A stretch of DNA of 64,000 nucleotides, from the NCBI GenBank assembly GCA_044346745.1, contig JBIIYQ010000001.1, forward strand, positions 62,001 through 126,000. Reading direction: 5' to 3'. Of the stretch, positions 51,593 through 59,083 are shown piece after piece. Numbering within the stretch: position 1 is the stretch's first letter; every line of letters begins with the position of its first letter. The DNA comes from UKL13-2 sp044346745 (GTDB lineage Bacteria > Pseudomonadota > Gammaproteobacteria > Burkholderiales > Usitatibacteraceae). The notes under the pieces are model-generated. The model saw only the letters and a list, made by a program, of their open reading frames with translations. It did not search any database and was not told the DNA's origin. Both the position numbers and the translations under genes were made by a program.

Positions 51593-52261
51593 TTATTGCG
51601 GCACTGCACGAACGACGTACTGCAGCGGCAATGCGTCTGCTAGCGCTATTTTGGGGTCAACGCCCGCTGTTTGAGCCATTTTCTCAATAATAGGTAAAAA
51701 CTTTTCTCGACCCGGTTCATCGAAAATTCTAGACGTACCCGTCTCGATACGGAATCCAGCCTGCTCAAAAAGTTCAATCATCGTTTGTCTCGTAAACCAA
51801 CGAAGATGTGTCTTATCTAGGAGTCCACTTGCCTCGTATCGAAAATCACCGATACTCAATTTCGCCTGTAAGGACCAGTGCTGTGCATTGGGAATACATG
51901 CGACCACCACTCCATTTTCCGGCATCGTCGCGCGGATGCGCTGAAGTACCGCCCAAGGATTCCGTAAATGCTCTAACGTATCGCCAAAAATCCAACAATC
52001 CGCATCGGCACAAGTCTGCCAAAACGCGTCTGGTGCGACTTCGATGTCCAGCGTCAAACATTCGTCGCAGTACCGCTCAGCAAGTACGGTGTATTGTTCA
52101 TCAATTTCGATCCCCACGTAATGGCACGCGGGCGACAGCAACTTGAACTCCCGCGCAAGGGCACCAGAACTACATCCCACCTCTACGAGCCTTCGCGAGC
52201 CAAACGGGATAAGCCCTAGCGGGTCGGGATTATGGTGTTCATGGACAGGTGTTTGCTGCAC
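51593..52261 (-). CDS. Class I SAM-dependent methyltransferase (GTG start)
   Basis: A protein of 222 residues of the Methyltransf_23 type. RRLVEVGCSSGALAREFK near residue 23 is motif I for S-adenosylmethionine, GIEIDE is motif II and DTLEHLRNPWAVLQRIRATM is motif IV/V. The acceptor cannot be told. The start is a GTG placed directly behind the TAA of a decayed glycosyltransferase frame; GGGGG lies six bases before it. The gene is bounded by gspE and by a truncated copy of the gspE 5' end, so it and the glycosyltransferase remnant look like a segment joined to the gspEF unit. Similar proteins modify sugars of surface glycans. Confidence 0.82.
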   Translation of the reverse strand: MQQTPVHEHHNPDPLGLIPFGSRRLVEVGCSSGALAREFKLLSPACHYVGIEIDEQYTVLAERYCDECLTLDIEVAPDAFWQTCADADCWIFGDTLEHLRNPWAVLQRIRATMPENGVVVACIPNAQHWSLQAKLSIGDFRYEASGLLDKTHLRWFTRQTMIELFEQAGFRIETGTSRIFDEPGREKFLPIIEKMAQTAGVDPKIALADALPLQYVVRAVPQ

Positions 52262-52450
52262 TTAAGACCCCCATTTTTCGCGATATTTTTGATAAGCCTT
52301 GTGCCAAGCATAGGAACCAAAGCTTCCGCCGCTCTCGTGCGCCAATGCGATGTTGCACGTACCGCAGGTGACGCCCTTTGTCTCCGATTAACGACAAAAA
52401 TCGAGGTGTTAGAAATGAAAATCGAACCGCCATCAAAAAACAGTTCGTTT
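52262..52450 (-). pseudogene. Decayed 3' end of a GT2-like glycosyltransferase
   Basis: Read in the proper frame the minus strand gives FDFHF, stop, HLDFCR, stop, SETKGVTCGTCNIALAHE and SGGSFGSYAWHKAYQKYRE, ending KWGS and a stop at 52262. The intact gene at 58284-58988 ends FEFHFYDMDFCRSARETGVG and then SGGSFGSDAWLKSYQRYMEK, WRS. Residue order, end position and many residues agree, so this is the degenerate tail of a paralogue, with two in-frame stops and an apparent frameshift upstream. The 5' part is missing: it joins directly to the truncated gspE copy near 52450. It is immediately followed by the methyltransferase start. Confidence 0.8.
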
Positions 52451-52910
52451 GCCCAAAGAGTTGGGCTGTCCTAGCACCTGCCGCGTGTGCCACCAATTCA
52501 TTTAACTCACGCTCCAGCGGATTTTTTGCCGCAATCAGCAGTTGGTTGGCACGCATAAACGGTACCGCTTCGCGCCCCTGCCAACAAGAAGTGGTCGACG
52601 CCAAGAGGGGCACAGCCTCCGCGACCGCAGCACTATCAGGCAGCGCATCGGAAGCCAGCAGCGAAATATCCGTCTGTTCACTCAACTCCGGTAACAGCGC
52701 TTCTTCAGACAGAGCGCCCATTCGCACCAGCACCGCCCCCAGACGTCCACTCGCAGGCCGCAAGGTCGTGAGTGCTGCGGCACCATGCATCGCTTTCCCC
52801 ATCTCCTGTTGGAAGGTGAGCGCTTTTCCTACATCGGTTTGCGAAATCTTACCCGCTGCTACCAGCCGCTCGCCGATGGTGTCGCTTGTAATTTCTGCGG
52901 TCACGGTCAT
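52451..52910 (-). pseudogene. Truncated duplicate of the gspE 5' end
   Basis: About 153 residues from MTVTAEITSDTIGERL align along their length with the first part of the GspE at 49707-51530: LVAAGKISQTDV, LRPASGRLGAVLVRMGALSE, SEQTDISLLASDALP and GREAVPFMRANQLLIAAK are the same or nearly so. After GARTAQLFG the match stops and the frame runs on through the decayed glycosyltransferase, giving an unrelated tail to 52239. The ATPase domain is absent. It could still make a free GspE N-terminal domain fused to an odd tail, but I judge it a remnant of an older duplication. Confidence 0.8.
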
Positions 52911-53103
52911 TCGAGTTCAAACACAGTGGATATACCGGTTGTGTCGTAAAGAATACTTCGAGTAGCGGCAGGAACCACCATGAACTAGTTCCACCGCAGC
53001 GACAAATACATCTCCGCAAACGTCGAATCTGACCGCTATCGGCAGCCATACCTACCGCTCATCAGCTACACAGCGAATAGCGCGTGAATGTGATTTTTTA
53101 CAC

Positions 53104-53132
53104 TTGCACTACGATTTAAGACAAAATATTCT
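53104..53132 (+). promoter_or_regulatory. Candidate promoter and long leader of the 479-residue surface protein gene
   Basis: The 565 bases from 52911 to 53475 hold no convincing gene. TTGCAC (53104-53109), a 17 base spacer and TATTCT (53127-53132) form a plausible promoter, giving a leader of about 335 bases. Within it lies TGTTGTAATATTGCAACA (53231-53248), a palindrome with one mismatched pair, which may be an operator. A weaker TTTACC/TATAAA pair exists near 53310-53335. Confidence 0.5.
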
Positions 53133-53475
53133 CGCACATGCAGTGAGGCGACACAGTAGAGCAACATTCACATCTCAGGACTCGAGAAGTTACGAGAGAT
53201 ACTTAATGCGACTTCTCAAATCATCGACGATGTTGTAATATTGCAACACAACCGACACAAATCCGAGAGAAACGTATGCGGATTTGCAATGTGGCAAAGA
53301 TTTCTTTACCATTGTCGAGACGTCGTTATAAACTCACGGCGTCAGCTAGGCGGAGTACGATTCTTTGAAGGCAATTCCATCGCGCCGGCGCGATTACAAA
53401 AAGAACGAGCTGCCAAGCTAAACCGTTATGAAAAATTTTCGTTAGATCTAACACAATCCTTCAAAGGAGACAGTA

Positions 53476-54915
53476 ATGAGAGTTTCAAAGAATCAAATTA
53501 CCCTGTTGAGCGCTGCGGTTAGCGCGTTGTTCGCAGTTGGTGCACAGGCGCAAAACGTGTTGCTGAGTTCATCAAACCCGACCGTTTCGGCGAGTACCGC
53601 TAGGGTCTACGTATCTGAAACCAACAACAACACTCCAATCGCTACTACTGGTTTTAACGTTAACACCATTTTGGGTATCGGTACTTCGTCGAACCAGCAG
53701 CGTTATGTGAAGTACACCCTGACCAATGCGACGTTCCAATCAGCAGTCTTGGGCAACAGCATCACTAACGTTGTTATTAACGCCAACACCGTCACAACCA
53801 ACACTATTACGCCGACCGTCGCGTTTGGTGGTGCAGCGGGTACCAATAGCGTTATTTTCCAAATCACAACACCAAACGGCGCGAACATCGTTGATGGTAT
53901 TCAATTTAATATTATCGGCGGCGTTAACGTAACTTCGGCCCCAACTACCGCTACGATCACCTACGAAGTTTATGAGTTCTTGTCTGACGCTCAGTCAGCG
54001 CCAACCAAAGTACTTTATGGCCCACGCACTGGCAATATCGCGTCGTTTGCGTCTGGTTATCGGTTCCAAAACAACAGCACCTCATTGCCGACCCAGGTTG
54101 CGACCTCCCTTTCCGGGTTCCTGAGCTTTAACAACGGTGCTTCCGGGTCTAGCGCAATTGCGGCCAACCAAGCGTTGCTCGGCTTGCTTGATATCGTTAT
54201 TACGCCCAACTCCACCACTACCTTCCTGCCAAACGGGACCGCGATCGGTGCTCTTACCGATATCTTGGGTGCTTCCGGTTCGCAAGTAACGGTTACCGGT
54301 GATTTCTCGGCAGCAGCAGCCGCGAATAACGCCATCACGTTGAACAGTGTTAACGCAGTCGGCGGCACCCCGTTCAACGCGACCACAGTTGTGTTTAACA
54401 TCGACGCGACAACGTTTGGTGTTAATAAACAGCTCCGGTACACTACGAATGGCACCTCGCAAATCGTAGCGGTCCCAAGCTATAGCGCTTCGTTGAGTGC
54501 TGCACCAAATGGCACGACGTTTAAGACCACAACGGCATCCATCTCGAGCATCGGATCGGTGACTCGTGACGGTTCTACGTATGAGTCGCCATGGGCATCG
54601 GCTACGCCTGGCTACCTCAGCCGCTACTTCCTGACACAAACATCAGGCGCGACGGTGACTTGGAGCGCGATTGTCAGAAGTCCAAATGGTCCTGTAACCG
54701 GTGGAACGACAAATGGCACGCTAGTATCAGGTCAAGTGAGCCAAATCACATTGGCCTCACTGTTGCCGACTGACACCTCGGCGCTCGTAGGTCCATTCCA
54801 GGTAACGTTTACGATTGCGGCTGATTCATCCCAAGTCCGCGGTACTTATGTGATTTCAAACACAAACACTGGAACTACGTCAGTTGTTCCGCTGTACCGC
54901 ACATCCGCTCAGTAA
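53476..54915 (+). CDS. Abundant-looking secreted protein, S-layer or surface-protein candidate
   Basis: A 479-residue protein I do not recognise. It has a clear Sec signal peptide (residues 1-25: basic MRVSKNQ, hydrophobic LLSAAVSALFAVG, cleavage near AQAQ). The mature part is rich in Thr, Ser, Ala, Asn, Val and Gly, with no Cys, no His, very few Lys and no Met after the first residue; it looks like all-beta sequence. The gene has an excellent ribosome site (AAAGGAGAC), a long leader and a strong terminator, all signs of a major product. The composition and signals fit S-layer or other abundant surface proteins. Nearby genes for GspE/F/G, glycosyltransferases and a sulfotransferase suggest it may be exported and decorated; that is inference. 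Confidence 0.8.
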   Translation: MRVSKNQITLLSAAVSALFAVGAQAQNVLLSSSNPTVSASTARVYVSETNNNTPIATTGFNVNTILGIGTSSNQQRYVKYTLTNATFQSAVLGNSITNVVINANTVTTNTITPTVAFGGAAGTNSVIFQITTPNGANIVDGIQFNIIGGVNVTSAPTTATITYEVYEFLSDAQSAPTKVLYGPRTGNIASFASGYRFQNNSTSLPTQVATSLSGFLSFNNGASGSSAIAANQALLGLLDIVITPNSTTTFLPNGTAIGALTDILGASGSQVTVTGDFSAAAAANNAITLNSVNAVGGTPFNATTVVFNIDATTFGVNKQLRYTTNGTSQIVAVPSYSASLSAAPNGTTFKTTTASISSIGSVTRDGSTYESPWASATPGYLSRYFLTQTSGATVTWSAIVRSPNGPVTGGTTNGTLVSGQVSQITLASLLPTDTSALVGPFQVTFTIAADSSQVRGTYVISNTNTGTTSVVPLYRTSAQ

Positions 54916-54930
54916 GAGGCTTTATTTGAC

Positions 54931-54958
54931 AAAAAAGGGAGCTTCGGCTCCCTTTTTT
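54931..54958 (+). terminator. Strong terminator of the surface-protein gene
   Basis: GGGAGC (54937-54942) and GCTCCC (54947-54952) pair around a TTCG tetraloop, preceded by AAAAAA and followed by TTTTTT. It lies 15 bases after the stop of the 479-residue protein. The stable UUCG loop and U run make it a textbook factor-independent terminator. Confidence 0.95.
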
Positions 54959-55003
54959 GTTTATTGAAATCACCAATAGCACATCGTCCCTCGCTCTGTA
55001 CTC

Positions 55004-55804
55004 ATGAACTCCGCCACATTTATCGAACGTCTACCATCCCTCTGTATCTCCATCCTTCTAGCAACGTTCCTCTGCTCACCCCGAGTCGATGCGGCTACCC
55101 ACAAAATGCGTGCTGGCCATCACGAGCCCAACCTTGCGATCTTGTACGACCAAGTGATTGCCGAATTGAAGCGCGGAGAAACCGCCGTCTTCTTTGTTCC
55201 CCTAGACACAGCCGGCATCGATCAAACAGACCAGCCAGAATGGTGGAAGAACTGCACGTTAACTCGAATTATTTCTGCACACGGCATGGAGCAAGCAGCA
55301 GCGGTCAAACGCGCGATTTTGCAGCTTGGACTGCAGATCGATTTTGTTGTATCAAGCGAGTTGTGCAGCGCGTTATCAACCTATACATTTGTGCTTGGGA
55401 ACAATCGGCTCCATCGTTTTTTCATCATCCCCGACCTCAATCCTCTCGAAGTCCGTCCACGTTCAGCCCTCAACGATTCCATTGCCGAAGCGCAGCTACG
55501 GTCTCACATTCAAAACCTATGGGTCGACTCGGTCAAATTTCTGTTTGGCTCCCCATTACCTCTATCTGCTGCCCCGCATCCGGTTATCGCTGATCTTTCG
55601 CCGGGCGAAAGCGCAATCTTCAAGGCTCCCCGCGACGCCGAACTGGTGTTGGTTGCACGCCTAAACTGGCGGCAGTGGGAGGAGATGGGCAATTATTTTG
55701 TTGCCAAGCGAGGAACCCCACCGAAAACCGCAAAAAAGGTAATAACGTCTCAAAAAGCGCAGTCGGATGAAAGAACGCAACCAGCATTACAGCCAATGCG
55801 CTAA
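55004..55804 (+). CDS. Secreted histidine-phosphatase-like protein lacking the catalytic residues
   Basis: A 266-residue protein with an N-terminal signal peptide (LCISILLATFLCSPRVDA). The middle resembles the histidine phosphatase (phosphoglycerate mutase-like) fold: ETAVFFVPLDTAG where the family has the RHG motif, then SAHGMEQAAAVKRAILQLGL and IDFVVSSELCSALSTYTFVL, which matches the usual SS.yCRA.QTA region. The RHG nucleophile is replaced by PLDTAG and the second catalytic His near the C-terminus is not seen (ESAIFKAPRDAELVLV). It is therefore probably not an active phosphatase; a binding or structural role is possible. It lies between the surface-protein gene and gspG, and gspG starts 30 bases after it. 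Confidence 0.6.
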   Translation: MNSATFIERLPSLCISILLATFLCSPRVDAATHKMRAGHHEPNLAILYDQVIAELKRGETAVFFVPLDTAGIDQTDQPEWWKNCTLTRIISAHGMEQAAAVKRAILQLGLQIDFVVSSELCSALSTYTFVLGNNRLHRFFIIPDLNPLEVRPRSALNDSIAEAQLRSHIQNLWVDSVKFLFGSPLPLSAAPHPVIADLSPGESAIFKAPRDAELVLVARLNWRQWEEMGNYFVAKRGTPPKTAKKVITSQKAQSDERTQPALQPMR

Positions 55805-55834
55805 TCTACGCATTCGGCAACATGGAAACGCTTT

Positions 55835-56275
55835 ATGCACGCGAATCAACGTAAGGTCTCGGGTTTCACTCTGATGGAAATGCTGGTGGTGTTGGCCATC
55901 ATCGGCCTTATCGTTGGCATGGTCGGCCCGCGTATTTTGGGAACCGTCGACCGCGAGGCCCCCAAAATCGCCGCAACCCAGGCGAAACTCCTGCGCGGCG
56001 CTATTGAGAACTTCCGCTTAGATGTAGGTCGGTATCCGACGACACAAGAAGGCTTGGCGGTGCTGATTACCAAACCTATCGATACAACGATTGCCGCGCG
56101 TTGGCGCGGCCCGTATACCGATGGTGATGTGCCGATGGATCCATGGAAGAATCCGTATCAATACAGCCTGCCGGGATCGAATGGCCAACCCTTTGCGTTG
56201 TATTCAATGGGCTCCGACGGGAAACGCGGTGGTGAGGGTGACGCAGCAGATATTGGAATTCTTCCGCCAGGGTAG
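55835..56275 (+). CDS. gspG: Type II secretion major pseudopilin GspG
   Basis: A 146-residue type II secretion pseudopilin. The short basic leader MHANQRKVSG is followed by FTLMEMLVVLAIIGLIVGMV, so prepilin peptidase would cut after Gly10 and methylate Phe; Glu at position +5 is present. The C-terminal part has RYPTTQEGLAVLI, RWRGPYTDGDVPMDPWKNPY and GSDGKRGGEGDAADIG, the family signature with calcium-binding Asp residues. It forms the pseudopilus that pushes substrates through the outer-membrane secretin. It is separated from gspEF by about 4 kb and lies on the other strand. Confidence 0.95.
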   Translation: MHANQRKVSGFTLMEMLVVLAIIGLIVGMVGPRILGTVDREAPKIAATQAKLLRGAIENFRLDVGRYPTTQEGLAVLITKPIDTTIAARWRGPYTDGDVPMDPWKNPYQYSLPGSNGQPFALYSMGSDGKRGGEGDAADIGILPPG

Positions 56276-56320
56276 CGTGCGACCCAATAAAAGTACGACG
56301 GTAAGTCCGCTAGCACCGCA

Positions 56321-58207
56321 TTACCGAAGATCGATATCAGCAGGTGCGGCGCCGATTGCCCGCCTGCTCCAGGCCATCCGATAAGCCCGCTCAAGACTGT
56401 CGATCATGCTCTCTGTGCACATTAGCAACGATTGACTCATCCGATCGCGAAGTCCTTGATGAAGCGACTTTAGCCGATCCAAGTCCGTGGCGAGATCCGT
56501 CGCCTTTTTGACATATTCAACCTCTGACTCTGCGACTAAGTCTTCACAACCCACCGCAGAAAGAACACTCTTCGCTGCGCCCCCAAAACCTCGCGGCAGC
56601 CACATTGCAATGACCGGTACACCAGTCCAAAGGGCATCACAGACAACAGTTCCACCTACATACGGGAAGCTATCTAACAGAATGTCGACTTCCGCTAGAT
56701 GCCGAAAATAGGTCTGAGGATCAGATAGTCCGTAAAAATTAACGCGCGAAGCGCCAATTCCCCTTCCTCTAAAGAACTGCAAAATTTTGCTTTGCTGGTG
56801 CCGTGACGGTACCACCATCGAAATGCAACTATCGGGCGTTGCCGCGAGGATTTCAGCAAAGCACCTCAGCGCAGAATCCGTTAGTTTTGACGATGCCGAA
56901 AACACGCCAAAGCTAATTTTTTTGTTTATCTCAAACGGGCTCCGACTTCTTTCTTCACCGTCCACAGACGGTCGATAACAGTACTGCGATGGCAGCCTGA
57001 TCAATCTTTCTGTAAAGAGCGACTCCGTCAGGCTAGGTGGATTCGCCGCGAAATCCGTAATATGGTAGTCAATCGCTGTGGTCCCCATGGATGCTAGGTA
57101 CCCTAGCCAAGACATTTGCAACGGCGCAGGGCGTCGACGCAACACCTGGAATCGGTTTCCAGCGATGTAGCCTGACAGGTCTACGATGATATCGATACCA
57201 AGTCCCTCGATCCATTTCGCCGCCTCTTCATCGTTGTAAACTGAAAGGTCGTGGAACTCATCCGCGGCGTCGATGTATTCACGCGTGATCTCGTCACGCC
57301 CGCCAACACTTGAAAGCGCGTAGATGCGAAAATTCTTGCGATTGTGCGCGCGCATAACATGTGGAACAAAACAGGTGATTGGGAAGCGACGAAAATGGTT
57401 GGAGAAGTAGGCAATTTTTAGGAGCGACTTCTCGGTATCCCTCACTTCGTGAACGGACGGCGTAATAACCGCATCGCGTGCGCTGGAATAACGAATGTGC
57501 ACCTCGCGTAGCGCCTCAGCATCTACTCCATCGCTCGCAGTTGCCGCCATGGTCCAATTCGACCCTCCCTCATCATTCTTTGGATCCAACACAAATGCCG
57601 CTTCAGAAAGCGCCACGGCTTCCTTCTGGTACCCACAGTTAAATTGAGCGGCCGCTGCCATCCGAAGTGCAAGTGCATAGCCTGGGTTGATCTTGGCTGC
57701 GCGTAGGAACGTTTCCCGTGCCGCATCATTCTTTCCCGCCTTTTCCTGCGCGTGCCCAAGTTCGCATAAAAGTTGTGCCTGCAGTGGAAGGTATTTGGAC
57801 GCCCTCTCAAGTTCGCGAACAGCTTCTGCAAACATCCCTTGATCAAGATAAGTTAGACCCAATTGCTGCAGACGCCGGCCCTCCAAAATGGGGCTCAGTT
57901 TGACCCCTCGATGTCCGCCCCGCAACATATCTTCAGCCGCCGCAAAATTCTGCATCAGCCGGTGAGCACCAGCGATGATTAAAGTCACCTCATAACGCTT
58001 AACACCATCCAATACGGCAAGTCTACTTGCAAGATTCAGCGCGATGCTCGGTTGCCGCCCCAATATCGCAACGGTCGCACAAATCTCGATCGCCTCCGCA
58101 CTTTTGGGCTCATCAAGCATCCACTTCTCGGCAGCAAGATAGGCTTCGTTAACTTCCCCCCTGCTTAGACAAGCGGCAATTTGGGCTTTCCTATGTAAAG
58201 CAGACAT
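56321..58207 (-). CDS. TPR-GT41 glycosyltransferase, SPINDLY / O-GlcNAc transferase type
   Basis: A 628-residue protein. Residues about 1-230 are TPR-like helical repeats (LQQLGLTYLDQGMFAEAVRE, LCELGHAQEKAGKNDAARET). The rest is a GT41 catalytic region: KIAYFSNHFRRFPITCFVPH, DIIVDLSGYIAGNRFQVLRR, APLQMSWLGYLASMGTTAID, FGVFSASSKLTDSALRCFAE and DILLDSFPYVGGTVVCDALW. The Lys of FSASSK matches the UDP-contacting Lys. Where the family usually has RxH in the first block, this protein has RRFP. GT41 enzymes add single sugars to Ser or Thr of proteins. It converges with gspG and is followed upstream by a GT2-like gene on the same strand. Confidence 0.88.
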   Translation of the reverse strand: MSALHRKAQIAACLSRGEVNEAYLAAEKWMLDEPKSAEAIEICATVAILGRQPSIALNLASRLAVLDGVKRYEVTLIIAGAHRLMQNFAAAEDMLRGGHRGVKLSPILEGRRLQQLGLTYLDQGMFAEAVRELERASKYLPLQAQLLCELGHAQEKAGKNDAARETFLRAAKINPGYALALRMAAAAQFNCGYQKEAVALSEAAFVLDPKNDEGGSNWTMAATASDGVDAEALREVHIRYSSARDAVITPSVHEVRDTEKSLLKIAYFSNHFRRFPITCFVPHVMRAHNRKNFRIYALSSVGGRDEITREYIDAADEFHDLSVYNDEEAAKWIEGLGIDIIVDLSGYIAGNRFQVLRRRPAPLQMSWLGYLASMGTTAIDYHITDFAANPPSLTESLFTERLIRLPSQYCYRPSVDGEERSRSPFEINKKISFGVFSASSKLTDSALRCFAEILAATPDSCISMVVPSRHQQSKILQFFRGRGIGASRVNFYGLSDPQTYFRHLAEVDILLDSFPYVGGTVVCDALWTGVPVIAMWLPRGFGGAAKSVLSAVGCEDLVAESEVEYVKKATDLATDLDRLKSLHQGLRDRMSQSLLMCTESMIDSLERAYRMAWSRRAIGAAPADIDLR

Positions 58208-58283
58208 TGCTGCTAGCCGTGCAATGCGTAGATGGCAGTCGCCAAGGCGCCACTCACTAAGGTATCTCTGTCGATAATTCCCC

Positions 58284-58988
58284 TCATGACCGCCACTTCT
58301 CCATATATCGCTGGTAGCTCTTCAACCAGGCATCTGACCCAAAAGAGCCGCCACTTTGGTGAGTGATACTAATCGGCCAAGTGCCCAAGCCTACACCCGT
58401 TTCGCGCGCACTTCTGCAAAAATCCATGTCGTAAAAATGAAACTCGAACCTCTCATCGAACTCCAAACGTCTAGAGGTCCAAACGCTACTTTTCACGCAA
58501 AGCAAAACCCCATCTAACAGCTCACACGCCTGTTTTGCGGGCCCAAAATAAGTGATAGCAGAAAATGGTTGTGGGCCGTGAGCAACAGCACCGCTGAGGT
58601 ATTTTGGTTCATCCCAAACCAGAGATGCAGTTGCGGAATCAGACGGAACAGCCTGAAATGCCCAAGCCGGTTGGAAAGGTTGTCTGCGTAAATTGCCAGC
58701 GACGCCGACAATATCGAAGACCGCCAAACTCTCCGATAGGGTCGACGTCAAGAAGATATCCTCAAGCCAAACATCGTCATGGACAAAAACCAGAATAGAG
58801 TCGGAATGGGCCAACCGAGCCGCAGAATTGTAGACGGTCGGCAATCCTGTTTTGTTGTTAAACGCGATGCGATGTACGAGTTTCTCTTGGTAGGAAAGCC
58901 GCTTAAGCGACTGTCCCAGTGGCGAGCGACTCCAAAACTCTTCCTCGGAAAAACGTGTGGCGCTAATGATCTCGATTGAGTTACTCAC
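58284..58988 (-). CDS. GT2-like glycosyltransferase (Glyco_tranf_2_5 type)
   Basis: A 234-residue protein with a GT-A-like layout. NNKTGLPTVYNSAARLAHSD and ILVFVHDDVWLED give the DxD-like (HDD) nucleotide-sugar site, followed by IVGVAGN. DGVLLCVKSSVW and ERFEFHFYDMDFCRSARETG form the acceptor-side motif with the catalytic Asp, as in the PF13712-type glycosyltransferases. It ends SGGSFGSDAW and KWRS. A degraded relative of its 3' end lies at 52262-52450. It is on the same strand and 76 bases upstream of the GT41 gene, so the two probably act together. Confidence 0.82.
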   Translation of the reverse strand: MSNSIEIISATRFSEEEFWSRSPLGQSLKRLSYQEKLVHRIAFNNKTGLPTVYNSAARLAHSDSILVFVHDDVWLEDIFLTSTLSESLAVFDIVGVAGNLRRQPFQPAWAFQAVPSDSATASLVWDEPKYLSGAVAHGPQPFSAITYFGPAKQACELLDGVLLCVKSSVWTSRRLEFDERFEFHFYDMDFCRSARETGVGLGTWPISITHQSGGSFGSDAWLKSYQRYMEKWRS

Positions 58989-59083
58989 GGCAATATTTCT
59001 CTAAACTGCGGATTTTTGTCCAGCAAATGAACAAGACTGGGGTCTGTAGGCCAAAGTTGCGGAAGAAGTAACGAAATCTATGC

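Noticed and set aside
52239..52450. C-terminal part of a functional truncated-GspE fusion protein
   Set aside because: This sequence makes better sense as the degraded glycosyltransferase tail in another frame; the fused reading is probably accidental.
53241..53522. Open frame of 93 codons before the surface-protein gene
   Set aside because: It overlaps the start of the 479-residue gene in another frame, has no ribosome site and no family-like sequence.
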